Assembly: GCA_964609515.1 (NCBI GenBank)
Contig: CAZSTZ010000002.1
Location: 1 to 64,000 of the forward strand
Direction: 5' to 3'
Length of the DNA stretch: 64,000 nucleotides
DNA from: CALKCV01 sp964609515
Lineage (GTDB): Bacteria; Cyanobacteriota; Cyanobacteriia; Cyanobacteriales; Microcoleaceae
Below, piece after piece: positions 34,593-43,258 of this stretch. Position 1 is the stretch's first letter, and every line of letters begins with the position of its first letter. Both the position numbers and the translations under genes were made by a program. The notes beneath the pieces were generated by a model, which was not told the origin of the DNA, did not search any database, and worked only from the letters and a program-made list of their open reading frames with translations.

Positions 34593-35537
34593 ATGGGATA
34601 TAAATTTGAGTTTCGCGCCTACCAACGTCAGTTTAAACAACCTCTAAAAACCAGTCATGGCATCTGGGAGATTAGAGAGGGAATTATTTTAAACTTGACT
34701 GCCCCAACGGGTAAAATTGGTTGGGGAGAAATTGCGCCTTTGAGTTGGTTTGGATCGGAAACTTTGGGGGAAGCTTTAGATTTTTGTCGGCAACTGCCCC
34801 CAGAAATAACTGATGAGATGATTTTTTCTATTCCTGCTGAATTACCCGCCTCTCAGTTTGCTTTTGAGTCGGCGAAAGTGGCAGTAGAAAAACCAATTAT
34901 TAATCTTAATTCTCTGACTTATAGCGGTTTGTTGCCAGCGGGAGAAATTGCTTTACAAAGTTGGCAGCATCTCTGGGAGGGCGGTTATCGGACTTTTAAA
35001 TGGAAAATAGGAGTTAATCCTATTGAAGAGGAATTAAAATTATTTGAAAGTTTAGTCGATGCCTTACCAAAAACAGCGCCAAAAACGGCAAAACTGCGGT
35101 TGGATGCTAATGGCGGGTTGAGTGGGGAAGGGGCGAATAGATGGTTGGAAATGTGCGATAATTTTGGGGAAATAATCGAATTTGTGGAACAACCTTTGGG
35201 GGTTGGGGAGTTTGAGGGAATGTTGAGATTAAGTAATAGCTTTTCTACTCCCATCGCTTTAGATGAGTCGGTGGCGAGTTGGCGGCAAATGGAAGAATGT
35301 TATCGTGGCGGGTGGCGGGGAGTTTTTGTGGTGAAACCGAGTATTTTCGGGAGGCGATCGCCCCTCATAAATTTCTGCAAAACTCATCCAGTCGATGTTG
35401 TTTTTTCCTCGGTTTTTGAAACAGAAATTGGCAGAAAGGCAGCGTTGCAATTTGCGGCAGAATTAGAAACTATTCTTCCTAAAAAACGCGCCTTGGGTTT
35501 TGGAGTAGAGAGTTGGTTTCATAAATATTGTTCGTAG
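34593..35537 (+). CDS. menC: MenC, o-succinylbenzoate synthase
   Basis: This 314-residue enolase-superfamily enzyme dehydrates SHCHC to o-succinylbenzoate. It has the strand-2 Lys pair in GYRTFKWKIGVNP and metal ligands in LRLDANGGLSG (Asp near 171), FVEQPLGVGEF (Glu) and ALDESVASW (Asp/Glu). The later catalytic Lys is in VVKPSIFGRR. It is tightly linked to menH upstream and menE downstream. Its TAG stop lies inside an inverted repeat (35531-35588). Confidence 0.93.
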   Translation: MGYKFEFRAYQRQFKQPLKTSHGIWEIREGIILNLTAPTGKIGWGEIAPLSWFGSETLGEALDFCRQLPPEITDEMIFSIPAELPASQFAFESAKVAVEKPIINLNSLTYSGLLPAGEIALQSWQHLWEGGYRTFKWKIGVNPIEEELKLFESLVDALPKTAPKTAKLRLDANGGLSGEGANRWLEMCDNFGEIIEFVEQPLGVGEFEGMLRLSNSFSTPIALDESVASWRQMEECYRGGWRGVFVVKPSIFGRRSPLINFCKTHPVDVVFSSVFETEIGRKAALQFAAELETILPKKRALGFGVESWFHKYCS

Positions 35538-35588
35538 TAATCGCAGAGCGCGATTTATAGAACCATCGCTCTTCGCGATTACTACGAA
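35531..35588. repeat. Inverted repeat TTCGTAGTAATCGC between menC and menE
   Basis: TTCGTAGTAATCGC (35531-35544) pairs with GCGATTACTACGAA (35575-35588). It overlaps the menC stop codon. A half copy of the same sequence lies at about 49853-49877. It could attenuate transcription between menC and menE. Confidence 0.75.
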
Positions 35589-35609
35589 CAGCGCTTAAAA
35601 TTTACAAAC

Positions 35610-37046
35610 ATGATTTATGCATCTATGAAACAACTATTAAACTATCTCCAGCAGCGACAAAAGGAAGATTGGATAGTTGGTTTCGACTGCGAAACAGTAT
35701 CAGAGATTGCCAAAAACACTTACCAGCAAATAATCGATAAATCTCGCGGCAAAACTCCATTAAAAATCCTAATTGCCGAAACCAAACAACTAGAATTTAT
35801 CGCCTATTTCATCGCCGCCGTGACCGCAGGTTGCCCGGTTTTCCTCTGCAACCCCCACTGGATAAAATCGGAATGGCAGCAAGTCTTTAACTTAGTAAAA
35901 CCCGATTTAATTCTAGGAAAAATAACCCATAATCTCAACTCCCCACCGACAACCCATCCGTTAAATCCGTTACAAAATCCGTTGCCAAATTCCCCAATAC
36001 TAATTCCCACTGGCGGAACTTCGGGAAAGATAAAATTTGCCGTTCATAGTTGGGAAACCTTAACGGCATCGGTGAGAGGTTTTCAAGAATATTTCCAAGT
36101 TCCAGAAATTAACTCTTTCTGCGTTTTGCCTCTCTACCACGTCAGCGGTTTAATGCAGTTTATCCGTTCTTTTGTTTCTGGAGGCAAGTTAGTAATTTTG
36201 CCATCTTATAAAGATATTTGGCAACGGCAAAAATGGGATATTGACTGTCAAGATTTTTTTATTTCCCTAGTTCCCACTCAACTGCAACGCTTATTAGAAA
36301 CGCCAGCAACCGCTAAATGGTTGGCTAATTTTAAAACCGTACTTTTAGGAGGTGCCCCCGCTTGGGGAGAGTTATTTGAGAGGGCGAGAAAGTACGAAAT
36401 AAACTTAGCGCCTACTTACGGCATGACGGAAACTGCTTCGCAAATTGCAACTTTAAAACCGATAGATTTTCTAGCTGGAAATAATAGCAGCGGTCGAATT
36501 TTACCTCATGCTAAAGTTAGGATTTGTGGGGAAAGTGGGGAGATTTTAGAGGCAAATAAAATCGGTATTGTGAAGATAGAAGCGGAGTCGCTGGCGCGGG
36601 GTTATTATCCAGAAATAGTAAGCGATTTTGCATCCGCAACGCTTCGCGATCGCCCCCGTTATTTCCCCAAAGATTATTTCCCTACCGACGACTTAGGATA
36701 TCTCGACGAAAAAGGTTTTTTACATATCGTCGGGCGGGGCAGCGATAAAATTATTAGCGGCGGGGAAAACGTTTTTCCAGCAGAAGTGGAAGCGGCAATT
36801 TTAGGGACCGGTTTGGTGAAAGATGTTTGCGTAATTGGTTTGAGCGATCGCCTTTGGGGAGAAGTGGTAACGGCGGTTTATGTTGCTAATAATTCGGCAG
36901 TTTCGGCGGAAGTTTTAGCGGCAGCAGTGGAGGATAAATTGAGTAAATTTAAACGTCCTAAATTTTGGGTGAAAGTCGAACAGTTGCCGCGCAATTCTCA
37001 AGGTAAAATTAGTAGAGAAAAAGTAAAAGAAATTGTGAAAACGTAG
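35610..37046 (+). CDS. menE: MenE, o-succinylbenzoate-CoA ligase
   Basis: This 478-residue acyl-adenylate-forming ligase joins CoA to o-succinylbenzoate. The ATP-binding loop is IPTGGTSGKIKFAVHS (near 130), the adenylate motif APTYGMTETAS (near 270), the hinge GYLDEKGFLHIVGRGSDKII, and the catalytic Lys is in NSQGKISREKV near the C-terminus. Residues about 112-128 (PPTTHPLNPLQNPLPNSP) are low complexity. They are encoded by DNA closely matching the intergenic repeat at 37093-37138, so a dispersed repeat appears to have inserted in frame just before the ATP loop. The start may also be the ATG at 35625. Confidence 0.92.
   Translation: MIYASMKQLLNYLQQRQKEDWIVGFDCETVSEIAKNTYQQIIDKSRGKTPLKILIAETKQLEFIAYFIAAVTAGCPVFLCNPHWIKSEWQQVFNLVKPDLILGKITHNLNSPPTTHPLNPLQNPLPNSPILIPTGGTSGKIKFAVHSWETLTASVRGFQEYFQVPEINSFCVLPLYHVSGLMQFIRSFVSGGKLVILPSYKDIWQRQKWDIDCQDFFISLVPTQLQRLLETPATAKWLANFKTVLLGGAPAWGELFERARKYEINLAPTYGMTETASQIATLKPIDFLAGNNSSGRILPHAKVRICGESGEILEANKIGIVKIEAESLARGYYPEIVSDFASATLRDRPRYFPKDYFPTDDLGYLDEKGFLHIVGRGSDKIISGGENVFPAEVEAAILGTGLVKDVCVIGLSDRLWGEVVTAVYVANNSAVSAEVLAAAVEDKLSKFKRPKFWVKVEQLPRNSQGKISREKVKEIVKT
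35945..35991 (+). repeat. Dispersed repeat copy within menE
   Basis: CAACCCATCCGTTAAATCCG followed by TTACAAAATCCGTTGCCAAAT aligns closely with 37093-37138. A shorter relative (CCAACCCATCCGCTACAAA) is at about 46937-46965. Confidence 0.8.
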
Positions 37047-37067
37047 AACGGGCATTCCTGCCCGTTC
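37046..37067 (+). terminator. Hairpin at the menE stop
   Basis: GAACGGGCA and TGCCCGTTC form a 9-bp stem with a TTCC loop, overlapping the last base of the menE stop codon. There is no U tract, so termination is uncertain. Confidence 0.5.
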
Positions 37068-37092
37068 GCCTGTTCTCAACTTAATTGCCACG

Positions 37093-37375
37093 CCAACAAC
37101 CCATCCGTTTCATCCGCTACAAAATCCGCTGCTAATTTTGTTGGGTTTCGCTACGCTACACCCAACCTACAATTAAAATCCTCTGTTGGGTTTCGCTACG
37201 CTACACCCAACCTACAATTAAAATCCTCTGTTGGGTTTNNNNNNNNNNNNNNNNNNNNNNNNNNNNNNNNNNNNNNNNNNNNNNNNNNNNNNNNNNNNNN
37301 NNNNNNNNNNNNNNNNNNNNNNNNNNNNNNNNNNNNNNCGCTACGCTACACCCAACCTACAATTAAAATCTACAA
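37093..37375. repeat. Repeat-filled spacer with 45-bp tandem and assembly gap
   Basis: A copy of the menE-type repeat (37093-37138) is followed by 45-bp tandem units starting TTGGGTTTCGCTACGCTACA at 37141, 37186 and 37231. Then comes a run of 100 N (37239-37338) and a partial unit. The number of units in the gap is unknown. No gene is visible in this 330-bp stretch. Confidence 0.9.
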
Positions 37376-38314
37376 TTAAAGTCTATTCCTAACATCCAAA
37401 AACTTCAACTGTCGATAAAGCAGAGAAATCATCGGCAAATCTACTCCCGCCTCTTTTGCCATCCCCAAAGCATTACCAACAATTGCTTCAACTTCTAAAG
37501 GTCTTTTCCCGTCGTAATCCAATTTCATACTCGTTAAATAAGGTTTCATTTTTGCCGTGTGGTCGAGCATTTCTTCGATAAAGCGATCGCCTATTATCCG
37601 CCCGCAACTCTTCGCCCCCAACTGCACTTCTCTCATTAATTCTTCTGCTAAAAACCGCGTGTCGGCATTTGCCATTATTTCATCAGTTCTCGCATTTAAT
37701 ACCACCGAAAGACCGTTATAAGGAATATTCCAAACTAACTTTTTCCACCTTGCCAAAAATAAATCTTCGTTAAGTTGGATAGGAACCCCCGCTGTTTCAA
37801 AATCATCGGCTATTTCGCGCATTTTTTCGGTAACGCCAGCAGCTCGATAATTACTAGCATATTGCCCGATGCTAATAGTACCATAATCGATGTGGCGAAT
37901 ATGACCGGGGCCTACTTTATTAGAACAGATAAAACATAAACCACCGATGAGGATTTTGTCTCCGATAATTTGAGTTATTTCTGGTTCGATATTGATGCCG
38001 TTTTGTAATAATAAAACTACGGTGTTGTCGTTGATTAATGGCGGCAATAATTCTGCTAAAAGATGATTTTGCGTCGCCTTCAATGCCACGATAACTACAT
38101 CGCAACTCGGCATTTTTTGAACATCGTTATAGGCATCGACTTCGGGTAAGATAATATCGCCATCGACGGATTCTACTATTAAACCATTGGCGGCGACGTG
38201 GCGGTAGTCGCTGCGTAATAAAAAGCTGACTCGATGACCTGCTTTTTGCAGTTTTGCGCCGTAAAATCCGCCGATCGCACCGGTACCGATTATTGTGTAA
38301 GTTTTATTTGACAT
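37376..38314 (-). CDS. panE: 2-dehydropantoate 2-reductase family protein
   Basis: This 312-residue oxidoreductase has an N-terminal NAD(P) Rossmann motif (IIGTGAIGGFYGAKLQKAG), the strand VVIVALKATQNH, the LLQNGINIE loop and the family Lys/Asn/Ser positions in RWKKLVWNIPYNGLSVV. It also has KMKPYLTSMKLDYDGKRPLE with the conserved E/S-rich helix near the C-terminus. By family it reduces ketopantoate to pantoate for coenzyme A. Cyanobacterial genomes may carry more than one such gene, so this one could act on another keto acid. It ends 37 bp from the 45-bp tandem repeats. Confidence 0.85.
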   Translation of the reverse strand: MSNKTYTIIGTGAIGGFYGAKLQKAGHRVSFLLRSDYRHVAANGLIVESVDGDIILPEVDAYNDVQKMPSCDVVIVALKATQNHLLAELLPPLINDNTVVLLLQNGINIEPEITQIIGDKILIGGLCFICSNKVGPGHIRHIDYGTISIGQYASNYRAAGVTEKMREIADDFETAGVPIQLNEDLFLARWKKLVWNIPYNGLSVVLNARTDEIMANADTRFLAEELMREVQLGAKSCGRIIGDRFIEEMLDHTAKMKPYLTSMKLDYDGKRPLEVEAIVGNALGMAKEAGVDLPMISLLYRQLKFLDVRNRL

Positions 38315-38358
38315 GGGTTGGGTTTTAGTTGCTTTTTTAAGAATCGCTAAAGCGATAT

Positions 38359-38516
38359 TGTCATTGCGAGGGGGGGTGGGTAAGAGTTAAATTCAGTTTC
38401 ATCCTTAAACCCCCCCGTGGCAATCTCATAACTTAATTGTGCGACTGAGATTGCCACGGCTAACTTAATAATTTTCCCACAACCTTAACTCGTTTTCCCG
38501 CCGCCTCGCAATGACA
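38359..38516. repeat. Element with TGTCATTGCGAGG terminal inverted repeats
   Basis: The left end TGTCATTGCGAGG and right end CCTCGCAATGACA are perfect inverted repeats 158 bp apart. The interior has GTGGCAATCTCA and TGAGATTGCCAC, also inverted. A truncated relative is at about 46846-46918. There is no coding capacity. Confidence 0.8.
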
Positions 38517-38543
38517 GCAGAAAGATTTTTTTTACTACTATTT

Positions 38544-38580
38544 CAGAAACCAGGTTTTGCCGAAATTACCTGGTTTCTTG
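38544..38580. repeat. Dispersed palindrome downstream of the thioesterase gene
   Basis: AGAAACCAGG and CCTGGTTTCT arms with a TTTTGCCGAAATTA loop end 5 bp before the stop codon of the gene at 38586. It is in terminator position. Confidence 0.75.
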
Positions 38581-38585
38581 ACCGC

Positions 38586-38990
38586 CTATCCAGACAACCA
38601 CTCCATCATTTCTTCTGAGAAATTTTGTCTCTTTCTCGTTTCTGGATTAATACAAACGTGGCGAGTCATTGCCTTCACTGCCCATTTGTCTTTAGCATCG
38701 GAAATAAAGATTTTATAGGCAATTTCAAACTCGTTATCGCTTAACTTTTCCGGCGTCAATTCTATTATTAAATCTTCCCCGCAAAACATGGGGCGGCGAA
38801 AATCGACGCTGGCATTAACGATGGGAATTGCAACTTTTGAATTGCTAAAAAACGCTTTCAGGTTAATACCCGATGCCGCTAAAGATGCCTCGTAAGCTTC
38901 GTGGCACATTGCCAAAACGTTAGCAAAATAAACCACTCCTGCGGCATCGGTATCCTGAAAGCGAACCGTTCTAATGTAACTAAAAACCAT
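38586..38990 (-). CDS. Hotdog-fold acyl-CoA thioesterase, probable DHNA-CoA thioesterase
   Basis: This 134-residue hotdog-fold protein of the 4-hydroxybenzoyl-CoA thioesterase type has the active-site Asp in VRFQDTDAAGVVYFANVLAM and the IPIVNASVDFRRPMFCGEDL segment. In Synechocystis the related Slr0204 hydrolyses 1,4-dihydroxy-2-naphthoyl-CoA in phylloquinone synthesis. With menH, menC and menE within 5 kb, the same role is likely here, but the family covers other acyl-CoAs. Its ATG overlaps the stop of the upstream gene by one base (TAATG), indicating coupled translation. Confidence 0.85.
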   Translation of the reverse strand: MVFSYIRTVRFQDTDAAGVVYFANVLAMCHEAYEASLAASGINLKAFFSNSKVAIPIVNASVDFRRPMFCGEDLIIELTPEKLSDNEFEIAYKIFISDAKDKWAVKAMTRHVCINPETRKRQNFSEEMMEWLSG

Positions 38991-39595
38991 TAATTTTTAG
39001 CAAAAACTTCATCTTCTCTTTCTTTGAGAGCTCGTCGAGTTTCCCCATCGAGAATACCATTTGCTTCGAGACCGTTTTCTCTTTGAAATTCTACTAATGC
39101 CGCCCTCGTACTTTGGTTAAATTCGCCGTTAATTTCTCCTTTATAATATTCAAAAACTGCCAGTTGCAGTTGTAATAATCTGACAGCTTCCCCCTTACTT
39201 CCCACTCTCAAAGTAGAAGTATTTGCTTGAGTTGCCGATGCCGAACTTTCATTTTCAACTACTCCTAAAGCAGCTAAAGTATCGTCGCCGGCAATACCGT
39301 CAGCTTTGAGGTTATTATCCCGTTGAAATTTAATTACTGCTTCTTTAGTTACTCTGCCAAAATAGCCGGTAATTCTGGTGCTTTCTGGGAAGTAACCTAA
39401 CTCTTTTAACTTGTTTTGAATTTCGGTTACTTCCCTGCCTCGGTTGCCTTCGCGAATGGCAGACAGGCATGGCATTGCCCCAATAAAAACTGAGGCGGCG
39501 ATCGCTACTGGCATCAAACAAGTTAGCACTCCCCGCCAGATTTTACCCTTGTTTTCTTTTACATATTTTTGGTGAGAAGATTTTCTCTTTTCCAT
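38990..39595 (-). CDS. Peptidoglycan-binding domain protein
   Basis: The 201-residue product has an N-terminal membrane or signal segment (about residues 22-42, LTCLMPVAIAASVFIGAMPC). Two peptidoglycan-binding (PG_binding_1) domains follow: REGNRGREVTEIQNKLKELG with GYFGRVTKEAVIKFQRDNNL, and VGSKGEAVRLLQLQLA with GEFNQSTRAALVEFQRENGL. It probably attaches to the cell wall in the periplasm. The downstream thioesterase gene overlaps its stop. The function link between the two is not evident. Confidence 0.88.
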   Translation of the reverse strand: MEKRKSSHQKYVKENKGKIWRGVLTCLMPVAIAASVFIGAMPCLSAIREGNRGREVTEIQNKLKELGYFPESTRITGYFGRVTKEAVIKFQRDNNLKADGIAGDDTLAALGVVENESSASATQANTSTLRVGSKGEAVRLLQLQLAVFEYYKGEINGEFNQSTRAALVEFQRENGLEANGILDGETRRALKEREDEVFAKN

Positions 39596-39665
39596 TGTCT
39601 TTATTTGCTAGTATTTTTTGTGGCTGCTAATTGCTAACTTACAATTAACAATTAACAATTAGCAA

Positions 39666-40112
39666 TTAACCTTTATTCTTGATAGAAATGACATCAATAA
39701 TTTTACCTGCCATTTCTTCAGAAATCTTTAAGGCTGTATAAAGTTCGTTCAAAAGTTCCTCCTCCTCCTCTGCCAAATCTCCATCTGCTAATACCAAATC
39801 GGTAGTAACAGCAAAAACCGTCTCTTTCAAATCCTTTGGCAATGCTTTCACCGCTGCATCGAACAAAGGTTTAATATCTTTGTTCTTAATAATACCCAGC
39901 AGCTTATCTGTCATTTCTTTTAGTCCCTCTTCCGAATACTTACTAAAAAGTTCCATGCGAGAGAAAAGAGTAGTAATAGCTTGAGATTCGCTAGTAGTAA
40001 TTATGTCATCGGCAGCTACGGCAATTAAAGCGATCGCTGCAAAAGCTTCTGCTGGTTCTAGTTTAATATCGCTGGCTTGGAGTTCGCCGCTACCCTGTTG
40101 AAATAGACTCAT
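39666..40112 (-). CDS. TerB-family protein
   Basis: This 148-residue all-helical protein resembles the TerB (tellurite resistance) fold: AEAFAAIALIAVAADDIITT, ETVFAVTTDLVLADGDLAEE with the acidic repeat EEEEELLNELY, and a C-terminal helix. The ADDI and ADGDL segments correspond to the metal-binding acidic loops of TerB. No other ter genes are nearby. The exact role is unknown; membrane-associated metal or stress sensing is the family suggestion. Confidence 0.8.
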   Translation of the reverse strand: MSLFQQGSGELQASDIKLEPAEAFAAIALIAVAADDIITTSESQAITTLFSRMELFSKYSEEGLKEMTDKLLGIIKNKDIKPLFDAAVKALPKDLKETVFAVTTDLVLADGDLAEEEEELLNELYTALKISEEMAGKIIDVISIKNKG

Positions 40113-40183
40113 ATTTAGTTCTCCTAAATTAGAGAGTGTTTTTACCTAGACCATGATGCCACTACCCGCAGATTTTTTTCAAC

Positions 40184-41503
40184 CTATTTCTGAGCAATTG
40201 CTAACTCGGCCCCCAGAAAGTCAACAAACTGCCGCGCCGTCCGTCCAGAACGCCCGTTATGGCGGGTGGCCCATTGCAAGGCCAAAAATTCTAAATCTTC
40301 GGCCTTGAGTTGAATATTTGCTTGTTTTGCCCGGTGGCGGACGATGTTTAAATAAGTGTTTTGGTCGGCGGGCTCGAAGGTTAAAGTTAAACCAAAGCGA
40401 TCGCTAAAAGACAGCTTCTCCTGGACGGTATCCCAGCTATGAACCTCATCGCCATCCTTGGGACGAGGCCGATCCTCAAAGAACTCTCGGACCAAATGTC
40501 GCCGGTTCGACGTAGCATAAACTACCACATTTTCGGGACGAGCGATGGCGCTACCTTCTAAAATCGCCTTGAGTGCCTTAAAAGCGTCGTTATCCTCCTC
40601 AAAAGAAAGGTCATCCACAAAGATAATAAATTTCTGGGGCACACCTCGCAACCTCTCCACGATTAAAGGCAAATCGTTTAGATCGGACTTAGCAACTTCA
40701 ATTAAACGCAAGTTCCGTTCTTGATATTGATTTAACAAGGCCTTAACTAAAGAAGATTTACCGCTGCCGCGACTGCCATAAAGAATGACATGGAGGGCGG
40801 GATAACCTGCTAGGAGGAACTCGGTATTTTTGATTAAAGTTTCTTTCTGGGACTCGTATCCTACCAATTCCGATAATTCGACGGAATCTGGATCGGAGAT
40901 ACCGACTAACTGGCCCCCCCGCCACTGCATGGCTGGATATCGGGCAAACAAACCGGTCCCAAATTGACGATAGTAATTGCCCAAGTCCTCCACGGCCTCG
41001 CCCCAGTCGCCAAGCTGCCGCAATTTGTCCCAGATAGACTTTTTGCCGGGGGGCATTTCAGGTTCGGCCCCTCCATGCCAAACCACGGGGGCTTCTTTTA
41101 ATTGGCCTGCCACCCGCAGCCAACTGCCCAACCGGTCTTCGCTGCATTGGTAAATAATTTGTAGCCCCTGGAGGTCGTGTTTTGCCGCTGCCACCAAAGC
41201 AGGGGGCAATTTGGCAAAGTCGGTTTGTTGGGCCTGTCGGCTAAAGGGGTTTTCATCGGCGAGAATTTGACCGATTAAGTAATTTTGCCAGTCGGTATTT
41301 TCGGCAGCAATGGCTTTAAACCATCCACCGTAGGCCTTGAGAGATTTCATGCCGGTGATGTCGTTATGGCGGAGAGATTGTAGCAGGTCGAGAAAGGTTT
41401 GACCCACCGAGTTTTCTAGAACCGATTGATAGAGCAAGAGGGATGCTGCTTGTCGTTCTATGGTTTTGATTTGAGCGATCGCTTGAGAGTTTAAATAGGA
41501 CAT
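40184..41503 (-). CDS. DUF815-type AAA ATPase
   Basis: The ATG at 41503 (MSYLNSQAIAQIK) is preferred over a TTG 14 codons upstream. The 439-residue product has a helical N-terminal region. Its AAA ATPase carries Walker A ILYGSRGSGKSSLVKA (about residue 245), Walker B KFIIFVDDLSFEEDN, the sensor stretch VVVYATSNRRHLVREF, and the arginine-rich HNGRSGRTARQFVDF near the end. This matches the DUF815 family of P-loop ATPases found across cyanobacteria as single genes. Function is unknown. The coding region is intact and its codon use is like its neighbours. Confidence 0.88.
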   Translation of the reverse strand: MSYLNSQAIAQIKTIERQAASLLLYQSVLENSVGQTFLDLLQSLRHNDITGMKSLKAYGGWFKAIAAENTDWQNYLIGQILADENPFSRQAQQTDFAKLPPALVAAAKHDLQGLQIIYQCSEDRLGSWLRVAGQLKEAPVVWHGGAEPEMPPGKKSIWDKLRQLGDWGEAVEDLGNYYRQFGTGLFARYPAMQWRGGQLVGISDPDSVELSELVGYESQKETLIKNTEFLLAGYPALHVILYGSRGSGKSSLVKALLNQYQERNLRLIEVAKSDLNDLPLIVERLRGVPQKFIIFVDDLSFEEDNDAFKALKAILEGSAIARPENVVVYATSNRRHLVREFFEDRPRPKDGDEVHSWDTVQEKLSFSDRFGLTLTFEPADQNTYLNIVRHRAKQANIQLKAEDLEFLALQWATRHNGRSGRTARQFVDFLGAELAIAQK

Positions 41504-41585
41504 CTTGCCATCTTTCTTTATAAAAGAACGCCCCCATCTTCTCAAATTTTTAGCTCTTTTTTATGTTAAGTTTTGATAATTGGAT

Positions 41586-41650
41586 AAGAAACCAGGTTTT
41601 TCAAAAAAACCTGGTTTCTGGGTTTTTTTCAAAAAACCGGGTTTCTGGGC
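41586..41650. repeat. Dispersed palindrome plus extra arm
   Basis: AAACCAGG...CCTGGTTTCT is followed by a further TTTTTCAAAAAACCGGGTTTCT arm, in the divergent spacer before the TMEM14 gene. Confidence 0.8.
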
Positions 41651-41684
41651 TACCGAATAAGTTATTAACTAAGGAGAAAAACCA

Positions 41685-42017
41685 ATGAATCTAGGAATAA
41701 TAGCAGCGATCGCCTACGGTATATTAGCAGTAGGCGGCGGCATTATGGGCTACGTCAAAGCCAAAAGCAAAATCTCATTATTTGCGGGAGTTAGCTGCGG
41801 CATTTTGTTAATTATTGCCGGCATTCTGCCGTTGATGGGAATGAATTGGGGATTGATATTAGCGTCGGTAATAGCAACATTTTTGGTAATTACATTTATT
41901 TCCCGACTGATAAAAACCCGTAAATTAATGCCATCAGCTTTAATGATTGGTGCCGGGCTTGTTTCCGTGGGAATTATGATTTATCAAATCGTTGTTTCCG
42001 CTCAATTGGAATTATAA
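41685..42017 (+). CDS. TMEM14-family small membrane protein
   Basis: The 110-residue protein has four hydrophobic helices (about 4-22, 30-50, 55-73, 80-103). Its Gly-rich segments (GILAVGGGIMGYVKAKSKIS, LFAGVSCGILLIIAG, GLVSVGIMIYQ) match the TMEM14 (UPF0136) family, whose plant members export fatty acids from plastids. An AAGGAG site precedes the ATG. It is a single-gene unit between repeats. Substrate in cyanobacteria is not known to me. Confidence 0.85.
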   Translation: MNLGIIAAIAYGILAVGGGIMGYVKAKSKISLFAGVSCGILLIIAGILPLMGMNWGLILASVIATFLVITFISRLIKTRKLMPSALMIGAGLVSVGIMIYQIVVSAQLEL

Positions 42018-42028
42018 CCGTGGAATTA

Positions 42029-42062
42029 AGAAACCAGGTAATTTCGGCAAAACCTGGTTTCT
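42029..42062. repeat. Dispersed palindrome
   Basis: AGAAACCAGG and CCTGGTTTCT arms around TAATTTCGGCAAAA lie between the TMEM14 and AlaDH/PNT-like genes. Confidence 0.8.
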
Positions 42063-42110
42063 GGGCTGCGGTTAGAGTTAATCCATTGGAGTTTACAGAG
42101 GTAGAATGAT

Positions 42111-43250
42111 ATGTCTAAAACAATTGCTATTCCCAAAGAAACCAGAATTGAAGAAACGCGAGTCGCCATTACACCAGATGGCGCTAAAAAATTAAGAGCA
42201 TTGGGTTACAAGGTTAAAGTCCAAAAAAATGCAGGGATAAAAGCTGGATTTTCTAACCCAGAATATCTGTTCAGTAACGCGGAAATTATCGAAGAAGTTC
42301 CATCTTTGTTGGCGGCAGCAAATATTGTGTTACCCTTGAAAAGACCGGCGGCAGAAATAGAAAAACAAACCATCGCTACTCTGGTTCCAGAAGCATTAAT
42401 TGTAGGATTTTTAGATCCTTATTTTCAAAAGGGAAAACATCTACATTTTTATCAAAAACAAAAAGTAACTGCTTTTGCTTTTGAACTTTTACCAAACCTT
42501 CCCGAAACCCAGTTATTCGATCCTATGGCTCAGATGAGTCAAATTACGGGGGAGGTCGTTCTTGATGATTACATCGAGAACTATAACGAAAATCTGGAAG
42601 GCAAGAAGATTTTAATAATTGGCTTGGGAAATGTGGGTTTATCTTGTGCCAAGTATGCCTGGGAAAAAAAAGCTAAAGTTACAACAATTACTCGTAGCGA
42701 TCGCTATCGAAATCTAGTCGCAAAACAAGGGGGGCGTTTCCTAAAAATTGAAGGAAATGCTGAATCGAAGAAACGAGAATTTGTGGAAAAGATACTGCTA
42801 ACAAATTTTTTCGATCTAGTTGTTTGCAGTGCTAGGATACGCTGCCAGCTCGCACCCTTGTTAATTTCTAAATCGGCATTATTAAAATTACAAAAAAAAG
42901 TAATAATTTACGATTTAGCAGCAAGTTTGGGAGGAAATTGCGAAGCCAGTCAGTACGGTAAAAATACTTCTTGCGGGGGAGCGGATGTGCGAAGCAAAAC
43001 GGGATATCCTACCTCAAGACCGAAAGAGGCTTCCGAACGCTATAGCAGTTGCGTAATAGAATTTTTGAAACATTTATCGCGAGATTCTGACGATTCGATA
43101 ACGCAGTTGTGTTTGGAAAGCTGCGCGGTATGCAATGGCATGGTTAACCCAATTTTGGGGTTAAATGAAAATTACCAAATTAACGATGGAATTAAGTTTC
43201 GCGATCGCCTCCTTGAATGGCACTCAAACTACCTCAAAACATGGCAATAA
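42111..43250 (+). CDS. AlaDH/PntA-family NAD(P)-binding protein
   Basis: This 379-residue protein begins like alanine dehydrogenase and transhydrogenase alpha subunits: IAIPKETRIEETRVAITPDG, then GFSNPEYLFSNAEII and LVPEALIVGFLDPYF. A Rossmann motif follows, ILIIGLGNVGLSCAKYAW (near 170), and VIIYDLAASLGGNCE near 270. After that the sequence departs from the family: a Ser/Gly-rich stretch (residues about 283-308) and a Cys-rich end (LCLESCAVCNG). It is neither a canonical alanine dehydrogenase nor a complete PntA. The EamA transporter starts 8 bp after its stop, so the pair may make and export, or import and process, a small molecule. Reaction unknown. Confidence 0.75.
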   Translation: MSKTIAIPKETRIEETRVAITPDGAKKLRALGYKVKVQKNAGIKAGFSNPEYLFSNAEIIEEVPSLLAAANIVLPLKRPAAEIEKQTIATLVPEALIVGFLDPYFQKGKHLHFYQKQKVTAFAFELLPNLPETQLFDPMAQMSQITGEVVLDDYIENYNENLEGKKILIIGLGNVGLSCAKYAWEKKAKVTTITRSDRYRNLVAKQGGRFLKIEGNAESKKREFVEKILLTNFFDLVVCSARIRCQLAPLLISKSALLKLQKKVIIYDLAASLGGNCEASQYGKNTSCGGADVRSKTGYPTSRPKEASERYSSCVIEFLKHLSRDSDDSITQLCLESCAVCNGMVNPILGLNENYQINDGIKFRDRLLEWHSNYLKTWQ

Positions 43251-43258
43251 TTTAAAAC

